Below are positions 36,911 through 47,031 of a stretch of DNA of 64,000 nt, piece after piece. The DNA is taken from assembly GCF_000154705.2 (NCBI RefSeq), contig NZ_CM002917.1, forward strand, positions 1,320,461 through 1,384,460, in the 5' to 3' direction. Numbering within the stretch: position 1 is the first letter of the stretch; every line of letters begins with the position of its first letter. Source of the stretch: Hoeflea phototrophica DFL-43 (GTDB lineage Bacteria; Pseudomonadota; Alphaproteobacteria; Rhizobiales; Rhizobiaceae). The notes under the pieces were generated by a model that saw nothing but the letters and a program-made list of their open reading frames with translations, had not been told where the DNA came from and searched no databases. Made by a program: the position numbers and the translations under genes.

Positions 36911-39277
36911 ATGCCCGATCTTCTCATTGAACTCCGCTCCGAAGAGATTCCCGCACGCATGCAGCGCAAGGCTGCGGGCGATTTGCGCAAATCCGTGACC
37001 GACGCGCTGGTCGATGCCGGGCTGACCTATGAGGCTGCGCGCGAATATTGGACACCGCGCCGGCTGACACTCGATATCCGCGGGCTGACTGCGCGCTCCA
37101 AGGATGTGCATGAAGAGATCAAGGGCCCGTCCACCAAGGCACCCGAGCAGGCGCTGGCTGGCTTCATGCGCAAGGCGGGCCTCAACGATATCTCTGAAGC
37201 CCATGTGCACACGGATCCGAAGAAGGGCGATTTCTATGTCGCCCATATCTCCCGGCCCGGCCGTGACGCCGAAGTGATTATCGCCGATGTGATGCCCGGC
37301 ATCATCCGCGGCTTTTCCTGGCCCAAATCGATGCGCTGGGGCGCGGCCTCGATGCCAAAGGGCTCGAGCTACCACGGCATAGAGGGCAAGGGCTCGGAAT
37401 CGCTCAAATGGGTGCGTCCGCTGCAATCCATCATCTGCACCTTTGGTCCCGAAACCGAAGAGCCGACCGTCATTGCTTTCGAGATCGACGGGCTGGTTGC
37501 CGGCAACACCACATCGGGCCACCGCTTTCATGCGCCCGATCCCTTCACCGTGCGCCGCTTTGATGATTACGCCGACAAGCTCGAGCGTGCCCGCGTGGTG
37601 CTCGATGCCGAGCGGCGCAAGGAAATCATCCTGTCGGATGCACGCAATCTCGCCTTCGCCTCGGGTCTTGAACTGGTTGAGGACGAAGGGCTTCTCGATG
37701 AGGTCTCCGGCCTGGTCGAATGGCCGGTTGTGCTGATGGGCGAGTTCGAGGAGGATTTCCTCGCAATTCCCGACGACATCATCCGTCTCACCATCAAAAC
37801 CAACCAGAAGTGCTTCGTGCTGCGCAGGCCCGGCCGCGGGCTGTCGAACAAGTTCATCCTGGTTTCCAACATCGAGGCCAGCGACGCCGGCAAGGAAATC
37901 GCCTACGGCAACGGCAAAGTGGTGCGCGCCCGTCTCTCGGACGCGCTCTATTTCTGGAACACAGACCAGGCCGACCTGCCGGATCTCGAAAAGCTCACCG
38001 CCTCGGCTGAGAAACTCGGCCTTGACATGAGCAAGCCGCTCGACCAGCGCATGGCGCGGCTCGACCAGTTGGGCGTCACCTTCCACGCCAAGCTCGGGAC
38101 GCAAGGCGAGCGGGTGCAACGCATCGCGAAACTGGCCGCAGAGCTGGCGCCCATCGTCGGTGCCGATCCCGAGCATGCCACCCGCGCCGCCATGCTCGCC
38201 AAGGCCGATCTGACCACCGAGGTGGTCGGCGAGTTCCCCGAACTGCAGGGCGTCATGGGCCGCATCTATGCCGGCCTCCAGAACGAGAATGCCTCGGTCG
38301 CGCTGGCCGCCGAAGAGCACTACAAGCCGCAAGGCCCGTCCGATCAGGTGCCGACCGATCCGGTCTCGATTGCCGTGGCGCTCGCGGACAAGCTCGACAC
38401 GCTGGTCGGCTTCTGGGCCATCGACGAAAAGCCCACGGGATCCAAGGACCCCTATGCGCTGCGGCGTGCGGCGCTGGGCGTGATCCGGATTTTGGTGGAG
38501 AATGGCGTTGATCTCCGCGTAGTAACTTCAAGTGGAGAGACGGCCAGCTTACTACGGTTTATTGGAACCTCGGTAGCCGACCACCTTGTTGGGCTTCAAA
38601 TGCGCGGTCTTGCAAAAATCATTGCGGATTTGGAAAAGTTGGAAAGCAAAGGAGCTCTTCCTTCTGGATATCGCGATCAGTTCGCAAAAGACATGGTGAG
38701 CCGAAAAGCCGCCGAGAATTTCATCAATGAGACAGCGGATCTCTCATGGGCAGCAGCATCCGACCTCCTCTCCTTCTTCCACGACCGCCTGAAGGTCTAT
38801 CTCCGCGATCAGGGCGCACGCCACGATCTGATCGACGCGGTGATTACCCCGCAGTCCGATGACCTGCTCGACATCACCCGCCGGGTCGCGGCGTTGGGCG
38901 CGTTTCTCGACACCGATGACGGCAAGAACCTGCTGGCCGGAACCAAGCGTGGCGCCAACATTCTGGCCGCCGAAGAGAAGAAGGGGACGGCTGTCGCCGA
39001 GACGATTGACCCCGCATTGTTCGAGCTGGATGCGGAGAGAAATCTTTTTAACGCGGTGACTCAATCTGTCAGCGCGGCCATCCAAGTCATTGAAAATGAA
39101 GACTATGCGGCAGCCATGTCAGCTCTTGCCACGCTGCGCGAACCTGTTGATTCATTTTTTGAAGCTGTGCTGGTCAATGCCGATGACGAGGCCGTGCGGG
39201 CCAACCGCCTGGCGCTGCTCGCCATGATCCGCCACGCCACCGGCGCGGTTGCGGATTTCTCCCGCATATCCGGCTGA
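36911..39277 (+). CDS. glyS: Glycyl-tRNA synthetase beta subunit
   Basis: A 788-residue tRNA-binding subunit. It begins [20 protein letters not shown], the GlyS signature, and contains LPKSMRWG-type [31 protein letters not shown] and the HD-like region near residue 400-480 ending [16 protein letters not shown]. The C-terminal anticodon-binding part follows. The length is slightly above E. coli (689). Two segments (38521-38700 and about 39040-39165) are markedly less GC-rich than the rest; see findings. ATG 36911 has AGGA about eight bases upstream. Confidence 0.97.
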   Translation: MPDLLIELRSEEIPARMQRKAAGDLRKSVTDALVDAGLTYEAAREYWTPRRLTLDIRGLTARSKDVHEEIKGPSTKAPEQALAGFMRKAGLNDISEAHVHTDPKKGDFYVAHISRPGRDAEVIIADVMPGIIRGFSWPKSMRWGAASMPKGSSYHGIEGKGSESLKWVRPLQSIICTFGPETEEPTVIAFEIDGLVAGNTTSGHRFHAPDPFTVRRFDDYADKLERARVVLDAERRKEIILSDARNLAFASGLELVEDEGLLDEVSGLVEWPVVLMGEFEEDFLAIPDDIIRLTIKTNQKCFVLRRPGRGLSNKFILVSNIEASDAGKEIAYGNGKVVRARLSDALYFWNTDQADLPDLEKLTASAEKLGLDMSKPLDQRMARLDQLGVTFHAKLGTQGERVQRIAKLAAELAPIVGADPEHATRAAMLAKADLTTEVVGEFPELQGVMGRIYAGLQNENASVALAAEEHYKPQGPSDQVPTDPVSIAVALADKLDTLVGFWAIDEKPTGSKDPYALRRAALGVIRILVENGVDLRVVTSSGETASLLRFIGTSVADHLVGLQMRGLAKIIADLEKLESKGALPSGYRDQFAKDMVSRKAAENFINETADLSWAAASDLLSFFHDRLKVYLRDQGARHDLIDAVITPQSDDLLDITRRVAALGAFLDTDDGKNLLAGTKRGANILAAEEKKGTAVAETIDPALFELDAERNLFNAVTQSVSAAIQVIENEDYAAAMSALATLREPVDSFFEAVLVNADDEAVRANRLALLAMIRHATGAVADFSRISG

Positions 39278-39387
39278 CCGGGAAACACGGCCCTCAAAAT
39301 GCCCTGAGCCGGCAACCCCTGGAGGAGGGCGCCGGCTGAGTGCCTTCACCTTCGGTCCGGTGTCGGACCAGGTGGGGCAGGGACCGA

Positions 39388-39966
39388 TCAGTTCAGCCTG
39401 AGCTCGAACGTCGATGGATCGAATGGCTTCGCGGCCTTTTCCTGGACCGCTGATGTGGTGGCGTCGGTGTCAATGCCAGGCGCGCTGTTGGCGATGACCG
39501 GTTCAAACAGCGGCTGCTCGATCAGCCGCGGCGCAACGAGCGCGGGTTCGGTCACAGCCGGTTCCTTTGCCACGTCTGCCGTCTGCACTTCATCTGCCGC
39601 GACGACGCCATCTTCGGTGGCCGGTGCGTCTGCGACATCTGTTTCCGCCTCGCCGATGCCAAGCGCGGCAAGATTGGCTTCAGTGGCCTTGCTTACCATG
39701 GTAACGGGTGAACCACCCAGCCAGCCCTCGGTGCGGTAGATCATCTTCTCGCCGCCGACATCGCGAACCTCGAAGATCTGTTCGCCTGGCGCGAGCTTGA
39801 CCTCTGCCTCGGCGGCTGCTTTCTGCGCTGCGAGCACGCAGGGTGGGCAGCCGATCTCGATGATGCTGTTGCGGGTGCTTGATGTGGGCTTGAACGCCTC
39901 GACCGATGCTGCATTTGCGGCGCTCGCGACTGCGCACAGGGATAGGGCGGTGATCAATCTCAGCAT
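39388..39966 (-). CDS. Secreted protein resembling HPE1-like plant-effector family
   Basis: A 192-residue protein with a cleavable signal (ITALSLCAVASAANA). The mature N-terminus has EIGCPPCV, a CPPC motif, then LAPGEQIFEVRDVGGEKM and YRTEGWLGGSPVTMVSK. The remainder is acidic, Ala/Val/Glu-rich low complexity. The GGSPV segment and CPxC resemble the rhizobial family labelled plant virulence effector HPE1-like; I recall that family only in outline, so the name is tentative. Role unknown. Confidence 0.65.
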   Translation of the reverse strand: MLRLITALSLCAVASAANAASVEAFKPTSSTRNSIIEIGCPPCVLAAQKAAAEAEVKLAPGEQIFEVRDVGGEKMIYRTEGWLGGSPVTMVSKATEANLAALGIGEAETDVADAPATEDGVVAADEVQTADVAKEPAVTEPALVAPRLIEQPLFEPVIANSAPGIDTDATTSAVQEKAAKPFDPSTFELRLN

Positions 39967-40062
39967 GGCTGCTTACTCCCGTTCGCGCCGGTATTCCCGG
40001 CCTTTGGTGAGTTGAGCCTAGCAGCGGGCCGTTACGATCCGGTTTTTGGAAGCGGTTAACAG

Positions 40063-41343
40063 TCAGTCAAGATTGCTTTCCCGTTCAACCGCCCGCCAAC
40101 CAATATCGCGGCGGTAAAATCCGCCCGGCCAGTCGATCGCTTCAACCGCCTGATAGACCAGCGATTGAGCGGCTTTGACGTCCGCGCCTTGCGCGGTTAC
40201 ATTGAGCACGCGGCCGCCATTTGCAATCAGTTGACCGTCCTTTTGCGCTGTACCGGCATGAAACACCTTGGCGCCATTGGCTTCGGCCTGCTTAAGTCCT
40301 GCAATCGCACTGCCCTTTTTCGGTGTGCCGGGATAGCCCTCGGCCGCCATCACAACGGTCAGTGCCGCCTGATCGGACCAGCGCGCCGATACGTGGCGAA
40401 GCCCGCCATCCGCTGCCGCTGAAAGCAGCACCAGAATGTCATCCTTGAGCCGCATCATCAGCACCTGGCATTCCGGGTCGCCGAAGCGGACATTGTATTC
40501 GATCAGCTTCGGACCTGTCTCATCGATCATCAGCCCGGCATAGAGCACGCCGGTGAAGGGGGCGCCCATCTCCGCCATGCCGCGCATGGTCGGGTCGATG
40601 ATCTGTTCCATCGTCTGCGCAATCATCTCGGGCGTCATCACCGGGGCCGGTGAGTAGGCGCCCATGCCGCCGGTGTTGGGGCCCGTGTCGCCGTCGCCCA
40701 CCCGCTTGTGATCCTGCGCCGTGCCGAAGGGCAGGGCGGTTTGACCATCGCACAGGCAGAAGAAGCTGGCTTCCTCGCCGGTCATGAACTCTTCGACCAC
40801 GACTTCCGCTCCGGCCTCGCCATAAGCGCCCTCGAAACAATCCTCGATCGCATCAAAGGCGTCTTCGAGTGTCATGGCCACGGTCACGCCCTTGCCGGCG
40901 GCCAGGCCATCCGCCTTGATGACGATTGGCACACCCTGGGTCCGCACATAGGCCTTGGCCTTGGGTGCATTGTTGAAACACTGATAGGCGGCGGTGGGAA
41001 TCCCCTGCCGCGCGCACAGATCCTTGGTAAAGCCTTTCGAGCCTTCGAGCTGTGCAGCCGCGGCTGAAGGCCCGAACACCTTGATGCCGGCGTCATTCAG
41101 TGCATCGGCAAGTCCCGCCACCAATGGCGCCTCTGGGCCGACCACCACCATGTCGATGGCCTTGTCCTTGCAAAATGCGATCACTGCCTGGTGGTCGCTC
41201 ACGTCGAGGCCCGTCAGCTCGGCATGATCGGCGATCCCCGGATTGCCCGGCGCCGCGAAGAAGGTGCCAAGCAGAGGCGATTGCGCGATTTTCCATGCCA
41301 ACGCATGTTCGCGTCCGCCTGATCCAATCAAAAGCACATTCAT
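40063..41343 (-). CDS. purD: Phosphoribosylamine-glycine ligase (GARS)
   Basis: A 426-residue ATP-grasp enzyme, second step of purine synthesis. It begins [18 protein letters not shown], with [11 protein letters not shown] near residue 70, the ATP-grasp segment [15 protein letters not shown] near 145, and [14 protein letters not shown] near 290. ATG 41343 matches the family start; ATG 41349 is two codons upstream behind GGAG. It is alone on its strand and divergent from the BLUF gene. Confidence 0.97.
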   Translation of the reverse strand: MNVLLIGSGGREHALAWKIAQSPLLGTFFAAPGNPGIADHAELTGLDVSDHQAVIAFCKDKAIDMVVVGPEAPLVAGLADALNDAGIKVFGPSAAAAQLEGSKGFTKDLCARQGIPTAAYQCFNNAPKAKAYVRTQGVPIVIKADGLAAGKGVTVAMTLEDAFDAIEDCFEGAYGEAGAEVVVEEFMTGEEASFFCLCDGQTALPFGTAQDHKRVGDGDTGPNTGGMGAYSPAPVMTPEMIAQTMEQIIDPTMRGMAEMGAPFTGVLYAGLMIDETGPKLIEYNVRFGDPECQVLMMRLKDDILVLLSAAADGGLRHVSARWSDQAALTVVMAAEGYPGTPKKGSAIAGLKQAEANGAKVFHAGTAQKDGQLIANGGRVLNVTAQGADVKAAQSLVYQAVEAIDWPGGFYRRDIGWRAVERESNLD

Positions 41344-41671
41344 TTTCATCGCACTCCGCAATTGCTGGAAAACAGTGAGGCACAACGCTTCTCTGATTTC
41401 GAACTGATGGAAAACGATCTGCGCGTCAATCCGCGGACGTTTGCCATCAGCAAGGCTAGCATCGGGTTAGGAAACCCCGGGCATGGGGTCAAGCCAAGAT
41501 CGCCGCAAGACCGCCAATGCCAAGGATATGTGGTGCAAAAAATGACAGATTTTCCTGCAGTTTTCCTTAGTCACTCGGCGCTAGACAGGGAAAAGCCTGC
41601 CGAGGGCGGCATGAAGCCGCTCAGCGAACACCCGGCGGCCAAAAGCAAATTGAGCCGGGAGAAACTTGGCC
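41344..41671. other. Intergenic region between purD and the BLUF gene
   Basis: This 328-base divergent gap carries no gene I can support. An open frame runs 41362-41706 on the plus strand but it lacks a ribosome site and family resemblance. Promoters for purD and the BLUF gene must lie here; no riboswitch or operator is recognisable. Confidence 0.5.
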
Positions 41672-42103
41672 ATGATACTTTCCATTTACGTCAGCGGCGC
41701 TTCTAGGCCGATGTCGAACGCTGATCTTCAAGATATTCTCACGACCTCCCGTCAGAACAATCTGCGCGACGGCATAACCGGTATATTGATGTGGGCTGAT
41801 CCCATGTTTCTCCAGATCCATGAGGGCGAAGCGTGCTTGGTGGAAAATCTGGTGGCGCGCATTCGCCGCGACTCGCGCCATCGCCACGTCATGGCCCTTA
41901 GCGAACAAACGACGGATCAACGCTTGTTCTCGGATTGGAGCATGGGGTTCAAAGAACCTGATCCGGCCCATGCCTCGAACAAGGCTGTGTTCAGGATTTC
42001 CCGGAAAGCGCTCGCCGAGCGGATCTCTTCTCAGGATGGAGGATTGTTCTTCCAGATTGTCCTTGCCTTCAGTCTCGATTTCATTCCCGATCTTCGGGCG
42101 TGA
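41672..42103 (+). CDS. BLUF-domain blue-light photoreceptor
   Basis: A 143-residue, single-domain BLUF protein that binds FAD. Tyr6, Asn30, Gln48, Trp89 and Met91 reproduce exactly the spacing of the AppA residues Tyr21, Asn45, Gln63, Trp104 and Met106, so the photocycle residues are intact. The domain reads IYVSGASRPMSNADLQ, NNLRDGITGIL, FLQIHEG and DWSMGF. About 45 residues follow the core. There is no effector domain, so it must signal through a partner. GGGAG precedes ATG 41672. Confidence 0.93.
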   Translation: MILSIYVSGASRPMSNADLQDILTTSRQNNLRDGITGILMWADPMFLQIHEGEACLVENLVARIRRDSRHRHVMALSEQTTDQRLFSDWSMGFKEPDPAHASNKAVFRISRKALAERISSQDGGLFFQIVLAFSLDFIPDLRA

Positions 42104-42216
42104 ACACCAAGCTCAGGATGAGTATCAGCGCCGCTGCCTGATTTGGCGGGGCGCGCAACCGGGGTGGCTGATTTGCCGCCTTGACCTGCCTTGCCGCCGA
42201 TGGCAACAGTCGCGGC

Positions 42217-43179
42217 ATGCCCGAATTTCAGGACCCCATCGCTGAAGAGCATTCCCGCGTTGCTGACGCGCCGTCGGACAATTGGGTCTACCGGGTTCTG
42301 CCACGTCAGCTCTGGCCGCACGCCCAGCTCGCCCGCTGGGACCGCCCCATCGGATGGCAACTTTTGATGTGGCCCTGCTTCTGGTCCGCGGCATTGGCGG
42401 CCAATGTCGCCAGCCAGTCGGGCACATGGTCACCGTCAGTCACCATCTGGCATCTGGCTCTGTTCATGGCCGGCGCTATCGCCATGCGCGGCGCGGGCTG
42501 CACCTGGAACGATCTGGTCGATTACAAGATCGACGCCAAGGTGGCGCGCACCCGGTCGCGGCCATTGCCTTCCGGGCGGATTTCAAAACGGGCGGCGGTC
42601 GCCTTTCTGGTGGCCCAGGCACTGGTTGGTTTCCTGGTGCTGATCCAGTTCAATGTTTTTTCCATCATTCTCGGCATTGCCTCTCTGGGCGTGGTTGCGG
42701 TCTATCCCTTTGCCAAACGCTTCACGGATTGGCCGCAATTCTTCCTGGGTCTCGCCTTTTCATGGGGCGCGCTGATGGGGTGGGCCGGATTGTTCGCGGA
42801 ATTGTCGTTGGCGCCGCTCCTGCTGTATGCGGGAGCGATTGCCTGGACCATCGGTTACGACACGATCTATGCCCACCAGGACAAGGAGGATGACGCCCTG
42901 GTGGGCGTTCGATCGACCGCCCGTCTGTTCGGGGCAAACACCAAGGCGTGGCTGGTTCTTTTCTACGGATTGTTTGCGGCGCTGACGCTGATGGCCTACT
43001 GGTTGAGCGGTGTCGCCTGGCCTGCCTATGCGGGTCTTGCGCTCGGCGTAATCCTGCTGGGCTGGCAGATCCGCGTTATCAACATCGATGATGCTGACCA
43101 GTGCCTTTCGCTGTTCAAGGCCAACAGTCGCGTAGGTCTGATTGTCTTTCTGGGCCTCGGCGCGGCCTTGCTGGGCTGA
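42217..43179 (+). CDS. ubiA: 4-hydroxybenzoate polyprenyltransferase
   Basis: A 320-residue membrane prenyltransferase of ubiquinone biosynthesis. The two Asp-rich motifs are NDLVDYKIDAKVARTRSRPL (near residue 105) and YDTIYAHQDKEDD (near 220); about eight hydrophobic helices surround them, including PIGWQLLMWPCFWS. A 50-residue N-terminal extension is present. ATG 42217 lacks a strong ribosome site but is the best fit. It would use the product of the polyprenyl synthase at 25882. Confidence 0.95.
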   Translation: MPEFQDPIAEEHSRVADAPSDNWVYRVLPRQLWPHAQLARWDRPIGWQLLMWPCFWSAALAANVASQSGTWSPSVTIWHLALFMAGAIAMRGAGCTWNDLVDYKIDAKVARTRSRPLPSGRISKRAAVAFLVAQALVGFLVLIQFNVFSIILGIASLGVVAVYPFAKRFTDWPQFFLGLAFSWGALMGWAGLFAELSLAPLLLYAGAIAWTIGYDTIYAHQDKEDDALVGVRSTARLFGANTKAWLVLFYGLFAALTLMAYWLSGVAWPAYAGLALGVILLGWQIRVINIDDADQCLSLFKANSRVGLIVFLGLGAALLG

Positions 43180-43194
43180 GGCGGACAAAAAAAA

Positions 43195-43224
43195 CCCGCC
43201 TTGCTGGTCGAGCTGGCGGGCCTT
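43195..43224. terminator. Bidirectional terminator between ubiA and DUF6101
   Basis: CCCGCC (43195-43200) and GGCGGG (43215-43220) form a stem with an inner GCT/AGC, flanked by a run of A on the left and TTTT on the right. It lies 16 bases after ubiA and can serve the convergent gene too. Confidence 0.75.
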
Positions 43225-43247
43225 TTCCTGTTTGATCTGAACTCTGG

Positions 43248-43814
43248 TCAGCGCCGGGCGATGATCTCGCGTCCCTCGATCCTCATGCGTATGCCCATGG
43301 TGCCGGTTGAGCGGCGCACCAGAAAGCGCGGCCGCCGGTCGGCGATCTGGTTGTGCCGGCGGCGACGGCTGGGGGCAGGCACATTGTAATGGACTGAGTT
43401 TTCATCGAGCGGACGGGCAACGCCGTCAGCCTCGACCATCAGCATCGGCAGACCATAGACCGATGCCCAGCTCCGCCAGTCCGCGGCAATGTCCTCGAGA
43501 TCGTGAGCAACCAGCAGCGGCACGCACATGGCCGGATCGTTGTGATGCAGTTCCAGTGTGACCGTCACGGTGCCATCGCCATGATCGATTGCCCGGGCTG
43601 CGACGCCTTTGAAAGCACGTGCGGGCAGGGCAATCGACAACGGAAGGCCGGACTTGGCCAGCACCTTCTTCATCACCGCGCCGCGATCATCAAGCTGGAC
43701 CGAGACTTCATCGATCTCGTCGCGTGCGGCATAGGACACGCGTTGCGGGAATTTCGATGGATCCAGTCTGAGTTCGTACCCGGCCCATACGGGTTTCAAA
43801 ACTGTGTTGGTCAT
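43248..43814 (-). CDS. DUF6101 family protein
   Basis: A 188-residue protein with a beta-rich middle (GYELRLDPSKFPQRVSY, then AARAIDHGDGTVTVTLELHH) and a basic C-terminal tail with an RRRRH cluster and RRPRFLVRRSTG. The family is restricted to Rhizobiales and has no known function; the basic tail might bind nucleic acid. ATG 43814 behind AGAAGG is chosen over an upstream ATG in frame. Confidence 0.78.
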   Translation of the reverse strand: MTNTVLKPVWAGYELRLDPSKFPQRVSYAARDEIDEVSVQLDDRGAVMKKVLAKSGLPLSIALPARAFKGVAARAIDHGDGTVTVTLELHHNDPAMCVPLLVAHDLEDIAADWRSWASVYGLPMLMVEADGVARPLDENSVHYNVPAPSRRRRHNQIADRRPRFLVRRSTGTMGIRMRIEGREIIARR

Positions 43815-44103
43815 TTTTTCGCCTTCTGTAACCCTTGAGAGCCGATTTTTCGGTCCTCGCTTTTCGGGGCTTTTCGCCCTCTCACACGACGGATCATGAC
43901 CCAAATGCCGTTCCAGACGGCTTAAGGAGTTGGGTTAAGAAAACCTATGTTTTGGAAATGGTTAGCGAAAGACAACCACAGGTAAGGACCTGTTTAGTAT
44001 TCAAGCACCGCCTGTGCCGGACGGCTTTCATCCCGCAGGCCTGAGGAAAGCTTGGATCTGTAAATGAAGACAAAGGGCTGTTACCAAGTGCCCGGAGCCG
44101 GAC

Positions 44104-46989
44104 ATGACGACCACATATCTGAACTACAACCTTGTTGCCCAAGATCTCAAGGCAGAGATGAATCGTGTTTCCCAGCAGACTCAGGTCAGCCGGGAAACAG
44201 CCTACTTCAAGGAGAACATCGGCAAAGTCCGCTCAGCCGAGGAATTCGTCGGCGATTACCGGCTCTATTCCTATGCCATGAAGGCGCACGGGCTTGAGGA
44301 CATGATCTACGCCGAGGCCTTCATGTTGAAGGTCCTCGAGAGTGATCTGTCCGACAGTGACAGCTACGCCAACCGGTTGACTGACAGCCGTTACCGCGAT
44401 TTTGCCGCGGCCTTTCAGTTCGAGGACGGCAGCAAGGTGCCGATGTCGGTCAATCAGATCGATGAAGCTATCGGGCTCTACGACGAGACCGTTGCCAGCC
44501 TGGATGACAAGATTTCCGGCGAAGTCAACTACTACAACGCCATGGCAGGTTTGGTTGAGAATGTTGATCAGTTTCTCGCGGACCCGCGTCTCTTTGACTT
44601 CATCACCCAGTCCTACGGAATCGATGGATCCACCGTCGACCGGACGTTCCTGCGCGGCATTCTAGCCAGTGACCCCGATGACCCCAACAGCTACCTCAAC
44701 ACCAACCTGATCGCCAATCGCACCTCATCGGAAACCACGCTTTCAACAGCCCAGCCCATTCTCAACGACATCGCCGCACGCCAGTCTGAAGTCGACGACA
44801 AGGCAACCATGGTTGCCTATGGTGAAGGCATTGTCTCCATTCAGGCTGCTATTGACGAAGCCCTGGTTCGACAGTCCGAGCCGGGTGCCGACGTAGCTTC
44901 CATCCAGACGGAAATCGATGTGTTAACCGATGGGTTGCACACGACGTACAGGAATTTCATTGAACTGGCGATGATCGACTTTCGTGAGGAGGAAAGCGCA
45001 CTGATCGCAGATGGTCTTGAAAACAGTCCGGAAATGACGGCTCTGCGAAACAAGATTGATGTCTGGACCGCCGACACGGATGCGCGCTGGACCATCTCCA
45101 CATCGCTCAATGAGATTGTCGAGTTGGAGGCCAGCAAGACCCAGGAAGGTGCTGATCTGGCCGCAATACAGTCTCAAATCGATGCGCTGCGGGTAACGAT
45201 TACCGGTGCGGAAGCCAACTTGACCCTGACAACCAGCGACATTGATGATGCGGTTGCTGCAAAGGATGTCGCGATCGCAGCCTACACTGATCTGCCGGAG
45301 CTGGGCGATGACACAAACCAGCTGGCGGCGCAGTTGAACACAGATGTTGCTGCGGCCAGAAACTACATCAACGCAACGGATAAATATCTGGCACTGGCCT
45401 ATGCGTACAATTTCAACGATGACGGAACGGTACCTGCAGGTGGATTTCAAACCGAAGCCGAGCTTGAGGCGACCACAGAGCTCTATGTAACCTCCCAGGA
45501 TCGCCTGACGCTGACCGGTGCGATGCTCAATGACGACTATTTCAGAGAGACCATTGGCTCGTTCACAACCGCCGAAGAGATGATGGAAGACGAACGCATC
45601 GTCAGCTATCTCAAGTCAGCCTTCAATCTCGATACCTATCTGACCGTGGTGACCAGCACCCTCGAGAACGCGATCACCTCGCCCGCAACCGATGCTGATC
45701 TTGAAGATGAGACCAACTACCTGGTCGCCTTCCACAAGGGCAAACCGTATTTTGATGACCTCGTTGCATTGTCCCGAGCATTCAACTTCGAGGAAGATGG
45801 CACATTGCCTGATGGGCTTCAGCCGGTAGATGCGGAGAACCAGTCAGTTTTGTCGAGCCGCTACTTCAGCGGTTACGATGATGCCGACGAAGCGGCGGAC
45901 CAGGAAGCCATCAGGCGCATGCAGATCGACTTGGTCGGGTTGAATACGGAAGGCGCCACAGTTGAGGATCTGTTCAACAGCTCGGCCGTCTACAGTTTTG
46001 CGATGCAGGCTGCTGAGCTTGATCCGAACGAGATTCCTCAGCGAATTATGCGCAAGGTGCTGACCAGCGACCTTCAGGATCCCAATAGTTACGTGTACAC
46101 GCTCAAGGACGAACGCTATGTGAAGTTTGCCAATCTCTTCAACTTTGACTCCGAGGGTGTGGCGACCGCTCCGCTGACCGCCCAGGACCAGGCGCGAATG
46201 GATGATATCTCCCGGGATTACATTGTACAGAAAACGCGCTTCTTGACCGGTGAAGAGGCGGCCACGGCCCGATCGGATGCGGAGGCCGAAGCCAGTTATT
46301 ATCAGAGAACCGTGAGCAACATTGAGACGCTTGATCAGTTGCTCGGCAATCGCCGGTTGATCGATTTTGCGTTGACGGCAAAAGGCATCGACCCGGAAAC
46401 GGTCTCAAATGACGAATTGCAGCTGCTTTTCCGCTCCGACCTTGATGATCCCGACAGTTATGCAAACACCGTTTCCGATTTTCGCCTCACAGAGGTGGTG
46501 ACGTCATTCAATTTCGACGAAGCCGGGAAATTGATGCAGCGTGATGCGGCCGAGATATCAAGTCGTGGAGATTTGTATGAGACGATGAACCTGTATTTGC
46601 GGCAGACCATCGAACTGGAACGCGGTGAGGAAGACAACGGCGTCCGCCTTGCGCTCTATTTCGAGCGTATGGCGCCAACCATCACATCCGTTTATGACAT
46701 TCTGGGTGACACCGCCCTCTATGAGGTCTTCAAGACCATCTTCAGCCTGCCTGACGAGATTTCCGGCATGAGTGTCGATTCGCAGGCGGCGCTGCTTGAG
46801 GACCGGATGGACATGGCAGACCTCGCCGATCCGGAAAAGCTCAAGAAGCTCGTGGAGCGCTTCACCATCATGTATGATTTGGAAAACAGCAGTTCCTCAC
46901 CGACAGCAGCGGAAGTGATCCTGGGTGGTTCATCCTCCGCGGGAATCAGCTTCGATATGCTGCTCTCGCTCAGCCAGCTTGGCCGGTAG
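44104..46989 (+). CDS. Giant DUF1217 repeat protein (flagellum-associated family)
   Basis: A 961-residue protein with no signal peptide, built of repeated helical DUF1217 units. Two phrases recur: a SDLxD(P/S)(D/N)SY block (near residues 79-87, 191-197, 663-671 and 782-790) and an (F/Y)xFxx(D/E)G block (near residues 103, 437, 561, 680 and 803). A separate central stretch of about 215-425 is rich in heptad-like helices. DUF1217 proteins are encoded in flagellar clusters of rhizobia, but no flagellar gene lies near here. Function is unknown; a filament- or rod-related structural role is inferred from the repeats. Confidence 0.85.
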   Translation: MTTTYLNYNLVAQDLKAEMNRVSQQTQVSRETAYFKENIGKVRSAEEFVGDYRLYSYAMKAHGLEDMIYAEAFMLKVLESDLSDSDSYANRLTDSRYRDFAAAFQFEDGSKVPMSVNQIDEAIGLYDETVASLDDKISGEVNYYNAMAGLVENVDQFLADPRLFDFITQSYGIDGSTVDRTFLRGILASDPDDPNSYLNTNLIANRTSSETTLSTAQPILNDIAARQSEVDDKATMVAYGEGIVSIQAAIDEALVRQSEPGADVASIQTEIDVLTDGLHTTYRNFIELAMIDFREEESALIADGLENSPEMTALRNKIDVWTADTDARWTISTSLNEIVELEASKTQEGADLAAIQSQIDALRVTITGAEANLTLTTSDIDDAVAAKDVAIAAYTDLPELGDDTNQLAAQLNTDVAAARNYINATDKYLALAYAYNFNDDGTVPAGGFQTEAELEATTELYVTSQDRLTLTGAMLNDDYFRETIGSFTTAEEMMEDERIVSYLKSAFNLDTYLTVVTSTLENAITSPATDADLEDETNYLVAFHKGKPYFDDLVALSRAFNFEEDGTLPDGLQPVDAENQSVLSSRYFSGYDDADEAADQEAIRRMQIDLVGLNTEGATVEDLFNSSAVYSFAMQAAELDPNEIPQRIMRKVLTSDLQDPNSYVYTLKDERYVKFANLFNFDSEGVATAPLTAQDQARMDDISRDYIVQKTRFLTGEEAATARSDAEAEASYYQRTVSNIETLDQLLGNRRLIDFALTAKGIDPETVSNDELQLLFRSDLDDPDSYANTVSDFRLTEVVTSFNFDEAGKLMQRDAAEISSRGDLYETMNLYLRQTIELERGEEDNGVRLALYFERMAPTITSVYDILGDTALYEVFKTIFSLPDEISGMSVDSQAALLEDRMDMADLADPEKLKKLVERFTIMYDLENSSSSPTAAEVILGGSSSAGISFDMLLSLSQLGR

Positions 46990-47031
46990 GCGAGGGCTGT
47001 AGCGGATTTGGCTCGGCGGGCTCACTTTATA

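Noticed and set aside
36899..38332. Minus-strand open frame of 477 codons opposite glyS
   Set aside because: Antisense shadow of a well-identified gene, with no recognisable domain.
41362..41706. Plus-strand open frame of 114 codons between purD and the BLUF gene
   Set aside because: No ribosome site, no family likeness, and it overlaps the BLUF start.
43920..43945. TTAA...TTAA pair upstream of the DUF1217 gene as a CtrA site
   Set aside because: The spacing between the two TTAA is nine bases, not the seven of the CtrA consensus.
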